DNA of 64,000 bases. Origin: Pseudomonas sp. Irchel s3f7. GTDB taxonomy: Bacteria > Pseudomonadota > Gammaproteobacteria > Pseudomonadales > Pseudomonadaceae. Numbering within the stretch: position 1 is the first letter of the stretch; each line of letters starts with the position of its first letter. The position numbers and the translations under genes are program-made. The stretch lies in NCBI RefSeq assembly GCF_900187615.1, contig NZ_FYDO01000007.1:62001-126000 (forward strand). Direction: 5' to 3'. Under the pieces are notes generated by a model that had not been told where the DNA came from, searched no databases, and saw only the letters and a program-made list of their open reading frames with translations. This document shows, one piece after another, positions 44,607-54,276 of this stretch.

Positions 44607-45113
44607 TTACAGCGGGCCTAATGAGAAATTCCAAGTCCAAATTTCCTTATCCTTAAATAAAATCTTGATTGGTTTTGCCTTGGGAATGCGACCAGGGACG
44701 AATCCAAAGCGGGCCCAGCACACGCTACCTGTACGTTGATCGTAGATGACCAAATTCCCATCATCTTGCATAACCATACACGTGTTGTACCAAAGCGATT
44801 TATCAATGCTGTGGTTGCTGTTAGCAATCCATAGGCGCTTTCTGGACGGATCATAAAGAAACCCATTGTTGCTGATTACAAACATCAGGCGCTCGGACAT
44901 TTTTTTTCGATAGGTAGTTAAGCTGTAAGGCTGACGGGCATCTGCAAACCAGATTACAGCGCCATTGTCGGTGATGACTAAATTTCCATCAGCTTGCAAT
45001 ACCAATCGAAATCGTCCGTTCTCTGACATCAGGTACTGTCCTGCCGTCATCATTTGATTAGTAGGAAGTACCGGGGAGCCGCTCCCATGGAATGGTGTGT
45101 AAGTAATAGCCAT
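44607..45113 (-). CDS. B-type (monocot mannose-binding) lectin domain protein
   Basis: Protein of 168 residues with a bulb-type lectin domain over about residues 10-135. The sugar-binding motif QxDxNxVxY is perfect in one subdomain (MQDDGNLVIYD) and altered in another (LQADGNLVITD, Tyr to Thr), with a degenerate third (VISNNGFLYD). No signal peptide. The ATG at 45111-45113 (MAITYTPFHGSG) is preferred. Lectin-like bacteriocins of Pseudomonas use such domains, usually two in tandem; this single-domain protein cannot be called a bacteriocin from sequence alone. Base composition is lower in GC than its neighbours. Confidence 0.8.
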   Translation of the reverse strand: MAITYTPFHGSGSPVLPTNQMMTAGQYLMSENGRFRLVLQADGNLVITDNGAVIWFADARQPYSLTTYRKKMSERLMFVISNNGFLYDPSRKRLWIANSNHSIDKSLWYNTCMVMQDDGNLVIYDQRTGSVCWARFGFVPGRIPKAKPIKILFKDKEIWTWNFSLGPL

Positions 45114-45486
45114 GTTTTTACCTTGATCGATGAGTTTGGAGCCCTCATTCAATCAGGTTGAAAGTCGGCAATGGCGATACATATTTATAGCTTTTCCAAG
45201 TAGGGGCGAGCTCGCTCCTACAGGATCCATCACTGATCGCTACCGGGCGCCTGATCCGGGTTTATTTTGCCCGGAGAAAAAATGCGAGCAGGCATCGAAT
45301 AAACCTTTCGATGCAGGTGTTTTCTGCTGTGTATTCACTTTTTTTCACAATTTCGGCTTTAATCTTTCCTTAACTTGCTTGCTTCAGGCTCTTGATCGCA
45401 TTTTTCGATATTTCAAAGCGAAATTTTCGGCTTTAAATCGATAGATAAATCGATAGTCTTGGGCCAGCACTTACAGGATCTAGGCA
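45114..45486. other. AT-rich gene-free stretch with hairpins and a direct repeat
   Basis: This 373-base stretch holds no convincing gene. It contains a short REP palindrome at 45201-45222 (GTAGGGGCGAGCTCGCTCCT, then AC) and two hairpins in a row: TCCGGG - 9 - CCCGGA at 45255-45275 and GCATCGAA - 7 - TTCGATGC at 45292-45314. A tandem 12-bp direct repeat (TAAATCGATAGA, TAAATCGATAGT) is at 45434-45457, 30 bases before cytochrome b561. These could serve lectin or cytochrome b561 regulation, or a small RNA. Confidence 0.55.
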
Positions 45487-46038
45487 ATGCAGCTACGAAA
45501 CTCTACTTCCCGTTACGGTTGGATCAGCATCGTCATGCATTGGGGTGTAGCGCTGGCGGTATTCGGTTTGTTTGCTCTCGGGCTGTGGATGGTCGGTCTC
45601 GACTACTACAGCACCTGGCGCAAAGACGCACCGGATCTGCACAAGAGCATCGGCCTGGTGTTGCTGGGTGTGATGGTGCTGCGGGTGCTGTGGCGCTTTA
45701 TCAGCCCACCGCCACCGACCTTGTCGAACTACAGCCGCATGACGCGCCTTGGCGCCAGTTTCGGCCATGGTTTTCTGTATCTCAGTCTGTTCGCTGTGAT
45801 GATTGCCGGTTACCTGATTTCCACCTCAGAAGGTGTCGGGATTCCGGTGTTTGGCTTGTTTGAAGTCCCTGCGCTGGTATCCGGTCTGCCGGACCAGGCA
45901 GACATCGCTGGTGCGATTCACCTCTATCTGGCATGGGCGCTGGTAATTTTTTCCGGCCTCCATGCGTTGGCAGCATTGAAGCACCACTTTATCGACCGTG
46001 ATGTGACCCTCAAGCGAATGCTGGGTCGCAAAGCCTGA
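45487..46038 (+). CDS. Cytochrome b561 family membrane protein
   Basis: Four-helix diheme b-type cytochrome of 183 residues. Helix positions are about 12-32, 48-66, 92-112 and 143-165. Candidate heme histidines are in [20 protein letters not shown] and [25 protein letters not shown]. The next gene is yceI, 32 bases downstream, a pairing common in proteobacteria (PA0422-PA0423 by recollection). Confidence 0.93.
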   Translation: MQLRNSTSRYGWISIVMHWGVALAVFGLFALGLWMVGLDYYSTWRKDAPDLHKSIGLVLLGVMVLRVLWRFISPPPPTLSNYSRMTRLGASFGHGFLYLSLFAVMIAGYLISTSEGVGIPVFGLFEVPALVSGLPDQADIAGAIHLYLAWALVIFSGLHALAALKHHFIDRDVTLKRMLGRKA

Positions 46039-46070
46039 AACTCAACCTCGACTCCAAAGGAAAACAAAGC

Positions 46071-46658
46071 ATGTTGAAAAAGACTCTGGCCGCTCTGGCA
46101 ATCGGTTCGGCCCTGATGTCCGCCGGTAACGTGATGGCCGCTGATTACGTGGTCGACAAAGAAGGCCAGCACGCCTTCGTCGACTTCAAGGTCAGCCACC
46201 TGGGCTACAGCTACATCACCGGTACTTTCAAGGACATCGACGGCAAGTTCAGCTTCGACGCCGCCAAGCCTGAAGACAGCAAGATCGAGTTCAACGTGAA
46301 CACTGCCAGCGTGTTCACCAACCACGCCGAGCGTGACAAGCACATCTCCAGCAAAGACTTCCTGAACGGCAGCAAAGCCACGTTCGTTTCCACCAGCGTC
46401 AAATCCACCGGCAAGAACGCCGCGGGCAAGGACACTGCTGACGTAGCTGGCGACCTGACGATCCTCGGCGTAACCAAGCCAATCGTGGTCAAGGCCACTT
46501 TCCTGGGTGAAGGCAAGGATCCGTGGGGCGGCTACCGTGCAGGCTTCGAGGGCACTTTCAGCCTCAAGCGTTCCGATTTCGGCAAGCAGAAAGACCTGGG
46601 TCCAGCGTCTGACACTGTTGAAATGTACGTATCCTTCGAAGGTGTGAAAGCGAAGTAA
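46071..46658 (+). CDS. YceI family periplasmic lipid-binding protein
   Basis: Secreted beta-barrel (lipocalin-like) protein of 195 residues. The signal peptide ends VMAAD at about residue 24. The YceI domain starts [35 protein letters not shown], with [19 protein letters not shown] and [17 protein letters not shown] following. Family members bind isoprenoid lipids. A well-placed AAAGGAAAA precedes the ATG. Confidence 0.94.
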   Translation: MLKKTLAALAIGSALMSAGNVMAADYVVDKEGQHAFVDFKVSHLGYSYITGTFKDIDGKFSFDAAKPEDSKIEFNVNTASVFTNHAERDKHISSKDFLNGSKATFVSTSVKSTGKNAAGKDTADVAGDLTILGVTKPIVVKATFLGEGKDPWGGYRAGFEGTFSLKRSDFGKQKDLGPASDTVEMYVSFEGVKAK

Positions 46659-46668
46659 TGCTGAGACC

Positions 46669-46993
46669 GTAGGAGCCGGCTTGCTGGCGATAGCGTCTTC
46701 CGCAACACAGCAGAACCGAGTTGCTGGCGATAGCGTCTTCCGCAACACAGCAGAACCGAGTTGCTGGCGATAGCGTCTTCCGCAACACAGCAGAACCGAG
46801 TTGCTGGCGATAGCGTCTTCCGCAACACAGCAGAACCGAGTCGCTGGCGATAGCGTCTTCCGCAACACAGCAAAACCGAGTCGCTGACGATAGCGTCTTC
46901 CGCAACACAGCAGAACCGAGTTGCTGGCGATGTCGTCTTCTGCAACACAGCAGAACCCGAGTTGCCCCATCGCCAGCAAGCCGGCTCCTACAG
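46669..46993. repeat. 40-bp minisatellite, seven copies, inside a REP doublet
   Basis: Seven contiguous 40-bp units start at 46681, 46721, 46761, 46801, 46841, 46881 and 46921. Each begins TTGCTGGCGATAGCGTCTTC, sometimes with one or two changes. The array is bounded by GTAGGAGCCGGC on the left and ATCGCCAGCAAGCCGGCTCC on the right, the halves of an outward-core REP doublet, so the repeat has expanded within its loop. Because 40 is not a multiple of 3, long open frames appear on the minus strand; they are not genes. With the terminator it fills the 399-base gap between yceI and rhlE. Confidence 0.93.
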
Positions 46994-47004
46994 GTTATTC
47001 GCCA

Positions 47005-47043
47005 TAAAAAATGCCCCGGTTCTTTCGAGCCGGGGCATTTTTT
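47005..47043. terminator. Bidirectional terminator between yceI and rhlE
   Basis: Stem ATGCCCCGGTTC / GAGCCGGGGCAT (one wobble pair) with loop TTTC, A-run before and T-run after, so both converging genes can use it. Confidence 0.92.
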
Positions 47044-47057
47044 ATTACTGCGTTAAA

Positions 47058-48932
47058 TCAGCGATTGCGGGTCAGCAATGCCGGTTTTTCGCCGCGTGGA
47101 CGGCTTGGCAGTTGATCCAGCTGCTCAGGTGTCGGGAAGCGGTCAGCCTTCGACTCCTTGTGCATGATCTTCGGTGCCGGACCGCGCGGGTTCTGCACGG
47201 CAGGCTCCGAACGCGGTTGATCGTCACGGGCCGGGCGGCGATTGCGTGAGTCTTCACGACGCGCCTGACCGTCACGTGGCGCACCGCTGCGTGGACCGCT
47301 GCGTTTGGCGGGCGGCGTACCGGTGCTGGCACCGTCGCTGCTGCGTGGACCACTTTGACGCGCACCCTGTGGCTTGCCGGTGCGTGGAGTGCCCGAGCCT
47401 GCGGCGGAGCCTTGTGCCGGAGCGCCCGGACGGCGGCCACGGCCTTGAGCAGGTTTTTGCTGCGGCACGTAGTCGACGCGGTTACCGAAGTTATCGACAT
47501 CGTCGTCCAGGAACTCGTCCGGTGCACGATCAGCAGCGGCGCGTGGCGGCTGCGACGGCTGACGCTGTTCACGGGCCGGAGTGCCTTCGCGAGGCTTTTG
47601 CTGACGGGCAGGACGCTCGCCGCGTTCGGCCGCCGGTTTTTCCTTGCCCTTGTCCTTGCCTTTGTCCTTGCGACCGCCGCCACCACCACCGCCGTTCGGA
47701 CCGTCGCCGCGCGGGCCACGTGGATTGCGCGGGTTGCGGATGTCCGGACGCTCGCGTACTTCGGGCTTTTCAGCCTCGATGGTGCTGGCATCGAAGCCCA
47801 TCAGGTCGCCGTCGGCGATTTTCTGCTTGGTCATGCGTTCGATGCTTTTCAGCAGTTTTTCTTCGTCCGGGGCCACCAGCGAGATCGCCTCGCCCGAACG
47901 ACCGGCACGGCCGGTACGGCCGATGCGGTGCACGTAGTCTTCATCGACGTTCGGCAGTTCGAAGTTGACCACGTGTGGCAACTGGTCGATGTCGAGGCCG
48001 CGGGCGGCGATGTCGGTGGCAACCAGGATGCGCACGGAGCCGGCCTTGAAGTCGGCCAGGGCTTTGGTGCGGGCGTTCTGGCTCTTGTTGCCGTGGATCG
48101 CGACGGCGCTGAGGCCGTGCTTGTCCAGGTACTCGGCCAGGCGGTTGGCGCCGTGCTTGGTGCGGGTGAACACCAGTACCTGTTCCCAGGCGCCAGCGGT
48201 GATCAGGTGCGCCAGCAGCGAACGCTTGTGGCTGGCCGGCAGACGGAATACACGTTGTTCGATGCGCTCGACCGTGGTGTTCGGCGGCGTGACTTCGATG
48301 CGTTCCGGGTTGTGCAGCAGCTTGCCGGCGAGGTCGGTGATGTCTTTGGAGAAGGTCGCCGAGAACAGCAGGTTCTGGCGTTTGGCCGGCAGACGGGCCA
48401 GGACCTTCTTCACGTCATGGACGAAGCCCATGTCGAGCATGCGGTCGGCTTCGTCCAGCACGAGGATTTCCACGTGGGACAGGTCGACGCTGCCTTGACC
48501 GGCCAGGTCGAGCAGACGGCCAGGGCAGGCCACCAGCACGTCAACACCACGGGACATGGCCTGAACCTGCGGGTTCATGCCGACGCCACCGAAGATGCAG
48601 GCGCTGACGAACTTCAGGTCACGGGCATAGACCTTGAAGCTTTCATGCACTTGCGCCGCGAGTTCGCGAGTCGGGGTCAGGACCAGTACGCGCGGTTGGC
48701 GCGGGCCGTGACGCTGGGATTTGTCCGGGTGACCGTTGGGGAACAACCGCTCCAGGATCGGAAGGGCGAAACCGCCGGTTTTACCGGTACCTGTCTGTGC
48801 CGCAACCATCAGGTCGCGACCTTGCAACACGGCGGGAATGGCCCGCTGTTGCACCGGAGTAGGCTCGGTATAGCCCGCTGCCTCGATGGCGCGGACTAAA
48901 GCCTCGGAGAGACCGAGGGAAGCAAAGGACAT
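47058..48932 (-). CDS. rhlE: DEAD-box RNA helicase, RhlE type, with long basic tail
   Basis: ATP-dependent RNA helicase of 624 residues. Motifs in order: Q motif with [10 protein letters not shown], motif [16 protein letters not shown], motif II DEAD, motif III SAT, and motif [13 protein letters not shown], all within about 375 residues. The remaining 250 residues are disordered and rich in Arg, Pro, Gly, Lys, including an eight-glycine run. Position and tail match RhlE2 (PA0428) of P. aeruginosa, which is linked to RNA turnover. The leader is about 200 bases. Confidence 0.93.
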   Translation of the reverse strand: MSFASLGLSEALVRAIEAAGYTEPTPVQQRAIPAVLQGRDLMVAAQTGTGKTGGFALPILERLFPNGHPDKSQRHGPRQPRVLVLTPTRELAAQVHESFKVYARDLKFVSACIFGGVGMNPQVQAMSRGVDVLVACPGRLLDLAGQGSVDLSHVEILVLDEADRMLDMGFVHDVKKVLARLPAKRQNLLFSATFSKDITDLAGKLLHNPERIEVTPPNTTVERIEQRVFRLPASHKRSLLAHLITAGAWEQVLVFTRTKHGANRLAEYLDKHGLSAVAIHGNKSQNARTKALADFKAGSVRILVATDIAARGLDIDQLPHVVNFELPNVDEDYVHRIGRTGRAGRSGEAISLVAPDEEKLLKSIERMTKQKIADGDLMGFDASTIEAEKPEVRERPDIRNPRNPRGPRGDGPNGGGGGGGRKDKGKDKGKEKPAAERGERPARQQKPREGTPAREQRQPSQPPRAAADRAPDEFLDDDVDNFGNRVDYVPQQKPAQGRGRRPGAPAQGSAAGSGTPRTGKPQGARQSGPRSSDGASTGTPPAKRSGPRSGAPRDGQARREDSRNRRPARDDQPRSEPAVQNPRGPAPKIMHKESKADRFPTPEQLDQLPSRPRGEKPALLTRNR

Positions 48933-49142
48933 GAGTAATCCTGTTCTAAGTTAGGGCTTGGCCCAATGGGAGTCTTGCCTGGCGCGAATGGCGTTTAAGA
49001 AGAACGCAATCCCGTCCGGTCCTGCTTCGGTCACGAAGGCTCGTCTGGAGCGCTCGCGCGGGCTGCAAAGCTGCGCTGTAGCGGGGTCGAGATGCCTTTA
49101 ACGATTCCGAGCGTCCGGGCGTGAGCCTGGCGGGAAGGCCGG

Positions 49143-49151
49143 AGTATAACA
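49143..49151 (-). promoter_or_regulatory. Extended -10 promoter candidate for rhlE
   Basis: On the minus strand the sequence is TGTTATACT, an extended -10, about 211 bases before the rhlE ATG, just beyond the stop of the next upstream gene. This would give a long 5' leader, as is known for some cold-induced helicase genes. No good -35 is seen. Confidence 0.4.
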
Positions 49152-49157
49152 GAGCAA

Positions 49158-49973
49158 TCACTGCGCGCTGCTTTCATGCTGCTCAACGGCTTTTTCCGTG
49201 GAAGCGGTGGTTTTATCGTTCTTCACGTTGATGGCCGGCCCCGCGCCGTAACGCGCGCTCAATTCGGCGTAGGCGGGTTCGCGCTTGAACCGTTTGAGTT
49301 CCGCGCCGAAACGCTGCACCAGCAGATCCATGCCGGCGTTGCGCCGCACGGCGAGATACTGGCTTTGCTGGCTGATGACCATCGGGTTTTCGGTGATCCT
49401 GTCACGAATCTTCAGCTCGTCGAGCAAATGCTGGCCGACCCGGCGATCGGTAATCAACAGGTCGATCCGGCCGCGCACCAGCTTGCCGAAGTTGGCTTCA
49501 TGGCTCGGTGCCGGTTCGCGGGTGAACAGCGTCGAGTCGCTGAAATCCTTGCTGTAGAGGTAACCCGGTGAGGTGCCGATGGTCAGGCCGCGCAGGTCTT
49601 CGAGCGTGCGAAACGGATACGGCCGGTCATTGGCGTAGAACATCACGAACTGCACGTCGGAAAGAGGTTCGCTGGGGTAGAGCAGGGTCGCGTCGCGTTC
49701 GTCGCTGTGGAAAATGTCCAGTGCGCCATCGGCCTGGCCGGATTCGAGCATCGACAGGCAACGTTTCCACGGCAGGAACTGCCATTCGACTTCGATGCCC
49801 AGGCGTTTGAACACGATGGCGGTGGTTTCGTAGTCGAGGCCCTGTGGTTTGCCGCTGTCCTCATAGACGTAAGGTGCCCACGGCTCGGTGACAATGCGCA
49901 ACTTCTCGCCCTGGGCGGCAAAGCTCAGGCAAGTGAAAACAAGCACGGCGATTAACTGTGTGATCAAAGGCAT
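49158..49973 (-). CDS. Periplasmic solute-binding protein, family 3
   Basis: Protein of 271 residues with a signal peptide (about 1-22) and an SBP_bac_3 domain beginning KLRIVTEPWAPYVYEDSGKPQGLDYETTA-type sequence; LPWKRCLSMLESGQADGAL is typical of amino-acid-binding members. No ABC permease or ATPase gene is adjacent, so the ligand and partner are unknown. The last 20 residues are polar and poorly conserved in type. Confidence 0.85.
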   Translation of the reverse strand: MPLITQLIAVLVFTCLSFAAQGEKLRIVTEPWAPYVYEDSGKPQGLDYETTAIVFKRLGIEVEWQFLPWKRCLSMLESGQADGALDIFHSDERDATLLYPSEPLSDVQFVMFYANDRPYPFRTLEDLRGLTIGTSPGYLYSKDFSDSTLFTREPAPSHEANFGKLVRGRIDLLITDRRVGQHLLDELKIRDRITENPMVISQQSQYLAVRRNAGMDLLVQRFGAELKRFKREPAYAELSARYGAGPAINVKNDKTTASTEKAVEQHESSAQ

Positions 49974-50069
49974 GGGCTGAGATTACGACGAGAAACCGGA
50001 AAGAGCCAGAAACCGACGGCAGATGCTCTAACTCCGTGGGTTGGCGCACAATTACAGTGCGTTAAAAGC

Positions 50070-50125
50070 AAAAGATCGCAGCCTTCGGCATCGCCTGTAG
50101 GCGCTGCCGAAGGCTGCGATCTTTT
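50070..50125. repeat. Inverted repeat, inward-core; probable bidirectional terminator
   Basis: Perfect 21-bp arms at 50070-50090 and 50105-50125 beginning AAAAGATCGCAGCCTTCGGC, loop of 14 bases. The arms end in A-runs or T-runs on both sides, so it also has the form of a terminator for metF, which ends 20 bases away. Confidence 0.85.
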
Positions 50126-50144
50126 GATCTTGCTTGAGCGACTT

Positions 50145-50990
50145 TTAGCGCGGCAACTTCAGGTTGTTCCACACCGCCAGGCTCGCTTCAGCCTGATTCA
50201 AGGTGTAGAAGTGCAAGCCCGGAGCGCCACCTTGCAGCAAGCGTTCACACATCTCGGTGATGACTTGCTCACCAAAGCCTTGAATGCTTTGGGTGTCGTC
50301 GCCGAAGGCTTCCAGTTGCTTGCGGATCCAGCGCGGGATTTCCGCACCGCAGGCATCGGAGAAGCGCGCGAGTTTGCTGTAGTTGGTGATCGGCATGATG
50401 CCTGGCACGATCGGGATATTCACGCCCAACGCCCGTACACGCTCGACAAAGTAGAAGTAGCTGTCGGCGTTGAAGAAGTACTGGGTGATCGCACTGTCGG
50501 CGCCGGCGTTGGCCTTGCGCACGAAATTGGCGATATCGTCTTCGAAATTGCGCGCTTGCGGATGCATTTCCGGGTACGCGGCAACTTCGATGTGGAAATG
50601 ATCGCCGGTCTCTTCACGAATGAATTCAACCAGGTCATTGGCGTGGCGCATTTCGCCGCTGGCCATGCCCATGCCCGAAGGCAGGTCACCGCGCAGCGCT
50701 ACGATGCGCTTGATGCCGGCTGACTTGTACTGGCCCAGCAGGCCGCGCAAGTCATCCTTGCTGTCGCCTACGCAAGACAGATGCGGGGCGGCAGGCACTT
50801 TGATTTCGCTTTCGAGCTGCAACACGGTGTTGAGCGTGCGATCACGGGTCGAGCCGCCAGCGCCGTAGGTGCAGGAAAAGAAATCGGGGTTGTAGGTGGC
50901 CAGCTGACGAGCAGTGGCGAGCAGCTTTTCATGCCCAGCATCGGTCTTCGTCGGGAAGAACTCGAAGCTGTAGCGACGATCTTGGGACAT
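50145..50990 (-). CDS. metF: 5,10-methylenetetrahydrofolate reductase
   Basis: FAD enzyme that supplies methyl-tetrahydrofolate for methionine synthesis. TIM-barrel protein of 281 residues starting MSQDRRYSFEFFPTKTDAGHE; RIVALRGDLP, EVAAYPEMHP, KANAGADSAITQYFF and PGIMPITNY are MetF signatures. AAAGGG lies 7 bases before the ATG at 50990; an ATG two codons earlier is too close to it. It follows sahH on the same strand, after a REP doublet. Confidence 0.96.
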   Translation of the reverse strand: MSQDRRYSFEFFPTKTDAGHEKLLATARQLATYNPDFFSCTYGAGGSTRDRTLNTVLQLESEIKVPAAPHLSCVGDSKDDLRGLLGQYKSAGIKRIVALRGDLPSGMGMASGEMRHANDLVEFIREETGDHFHIEVAAYPEMHPQARNFEDDIANFVRKANAGADSAITQYFFNADSYFYFVERVRALGVNIPIVPGIMPITNYSKLARFSDACGAEIPRWIRKQLEAFGDDTQSIQGFGEQVITEMCERLLQGGAPGLHFYTLNQAEASLAVWNNLKLPR

Positions 50991-51037
50991 GGTCATACCC
51001 TTTAAAACGCGTAAGCCTGTGAGCCGGTTTGCCCGCA

Positions 51038-51124
51038 ATCGCCAGCAAGCCGGCTCCTACAGGATTTGCGTCGTACGCGTTACTCACATACGACCGTCCC
51101 TTGTGGGAGCCGGCTTGCTGGCGA
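51038..51124. repeat. REP doublet between sahH and metF
   Basis: Left unit ATCGCCAGCAAGCCGGCTCC (51038 on) and right unit TTGTGGGAGCCGGCTTGCTG (51101 on), core facing inward, loop about 38 bases. It sits inside the sahH-metF intergenic region on the transcribed path, so it may reduce read-through into metF. Confidence 0.85.
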
Positions 51125-51164
51125 ATCAGGCGACGCGGTGTATCAGCACACCGCGATCAACCAA

Positions 51165-52779
<1,615 letters not shown>

Positions 52780-52898
52780 GCGTTTCTGTCGGCCAATGTC
52801 CGAACGGTAATCGAGGCGATAGTCCAGGCGTGATAGAGCTCTGGCCCGCGCTCTGCCAAGATACTGTCCATCATTCGGCAAGACGCTCAGGAGTGAAC

Positions 52899-53303
52899 AT
52901 GAACTTCCACACCCGCAAATGGGTAAAACCCGAAGACCTCAACCCCAACGGCACGCTGTTCGGCGGCAGCCTGCTGCGCTGGATCGACGAAGAAGCGGCG
53001 ATCTACGCCATTGTCCAGTTGGGCAACCAGCGCGTGGTCACCAAGTACATTTCCGAAATCAACTTCGTCAGCGCCTCGCGCCAGGGCGACATCATCGAAC
53101 TGGGCATCACCGCCACCGAGTTCGGCCGCACCTCAATCACCCTGACCTGCGAAGTGCGCAACAAGATCACCCGCAAGAGCATCCTGACGGTGGAGAAGAT
53201 GGTGTTCGTCAATCTCGGCGAAGACGGCTTGCCGGCACCGCACGGCCGGACCGAGATCAAGTACGTCAAAGACCAGTTCCAGGATGGCGACGCCGACTCG
53301 TAA
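52899..53303 (+). CDS. Hotdog-fold acyl-CoA thioesterase (YciA-like)
   Basis: Protein of 134 residues with one hotdog domain: MNFHTRKWVKPEDLNPNGTLFGGSLLRWIDEEAAIYA carries the family Gly-rich turn and the catalytic-type aspartate. YISEINFVSASRQGDIIELG is the central helix-strand pattern. It hydrolyses acyl-CoAs; the preferred chain length cannot be told. The site AGGAG is 6 bases before the ATG at 52899, which excludes the longer upstream frame. Confidence 0.9.
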   Translation: MNFHTRKWVKPEDLNPNGTLFGGSLLRWIDEEAAIYAIVQLGNQRVVTKYISEINFVSASRQGDIIELGITATEFGRTSITLTCEVRNKITRKSILTVEKMVFVNLGEDGLPAPHGRTEIKYVKDQFQDGDADS

Positions 53304-53376
53304 TGCGAGCGCCTACAGAACGTAAGGCCAACCCCGCGTGTCGTAGCTAAATACCCCGCTACCGGTTGCGCACCCC

Positions 53377-54264
53377 ATGAACTCGGCACAAGACGGCAAG
53401 ACCCCTGATCTTTCCACGAAAGAGCAGCACGAGGTCGAAAAAAACCAGCCACCGCGCGCGGCGGTGTTGCACGAAATCATCCGAACCCAGGGCGATCAGG
53501 AGCTGGAGCGCAGCGTTGCCGCACTGTGGTGGTCGGCGCTCGCCGCTGGGCTGACCATGGGCCTGTCGTTGATGGCCATGGGGCTGCTCAACGCTCGCCT
53601 GCCGGACGGCGAGGGATTCAAGGTGATTGCCAGTTTCGGTTACTGCGCGGGGTTCCTCGCGGTGATTCTTGCCCGTCAGCAACTGTTCACCGAAAACACC
53701 CTGACGGCCGTGCTGCCGATCATGAGCAAACCGACGCTAGGCAATTTCGGTCGCTTATTGCGACTTTGGACGGTGGTGCTGTTCGGCAATCTGTGCGGCA
53801 CTTTATTGGTGGCGTACGTGATGCTGGAATTGCCGATTTTCGACAGCAAGACCGACTTGGCCTTCCTCGACATCGGCCGCAAGGTCATGGAAAACGACGC
53901 CAGCCAGATGTTCGCCAAGGGCATCGTCTCCGGCTGGATGATCGCCACCATGGTATGGATGATTCCATCCATGGAGAGCGCCAAGATGTGGATCATCATC
54001 CTCATCACGTACTTCATGGCGCTGGGGGACTTCACGCATATCGTGGTGGGTTCGGCGGAGGTGTCCTATCTGGTGTTTGCCGGGGAATTGCCATGGCGTG
54101 ATTTCTGGCTGGTATTCGCCGGTCCGACGTTGCTGGGCAATATCATCGGCGGCAGCTTTATCTTTGCCCTGATCAGTCATGCGCAGATTCGCAGCGAAAG
54201 CGGACCACCCAAGGAGCCTGCGACTCATGCACAGGCGCCTGAGTCGCAATCGCTCAAGAAGTAA
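53377..54264 (+). CDS. Formate/nitrite transporter family protein (YfdC-like)
   Basis: Polytopic membrane protein of 295 residues with six hydrophobic segments and charged termini. The FNT fold shows in WWSALAAGLTMGLSLMAMGLL, ILARQQLFTENTLTAVLPIM and GDFTHIVVGSAEVSYLVFAG. It is closest in style to E. coli YfdC rather than to FocA or NirC; the substrate is unknown. It begins 73 bases after the thioesterase gene. Confidence 0.87.
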   Translation: MNSAQDGKTPDLSTKEQHEVEKNQPPRAAVLHEIIRTQGDQELERSVAALWWSALAAGLTMGLSLMAMGLLNARLPDGEGFKVIASFGYCAGFLAVILARQQLFTENTLTAVLPIMSKPTLGNFGRLLRLWTVVLFGNLCGTLLVAYVMLELPIFDSKTDLAFLDIGRKVMENDASQMFAKGIVSGWMIATMVWMIPSMESAKMWIIILITYFMALGDFTHIVVGSAEVSYLVFAGELPWRDFWLVFAGPTLLGNIIGGSFIFALISHAQIRSESGPPKEPATHAQAPESQSLKK

Positions 54265-54276
54265 ATATCACGACAC

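Noticed and set aside
44607..45113. Calling the lectin gene an LlpA bacteriocin
   Set aside because: LlpA proteins have two tandem B-lectin domains and about 275 residues; this has one domain, so only the domain family is claimed.
46681..46960. Seven direct repeats resembling CRISPR repeats
   Set aside because: The units are contiguous with no unique spacers, so this is a minisatellite.
46532..46979. Overlapping minus-strand open frames over 46.5-47.0 kb, with repeated FCCVAEDAIAS-like protein
   Set aside because: They arise because a 40-bp tandem repeat stays open in all three frames. There is no ribosome-binding site and no independent domain.
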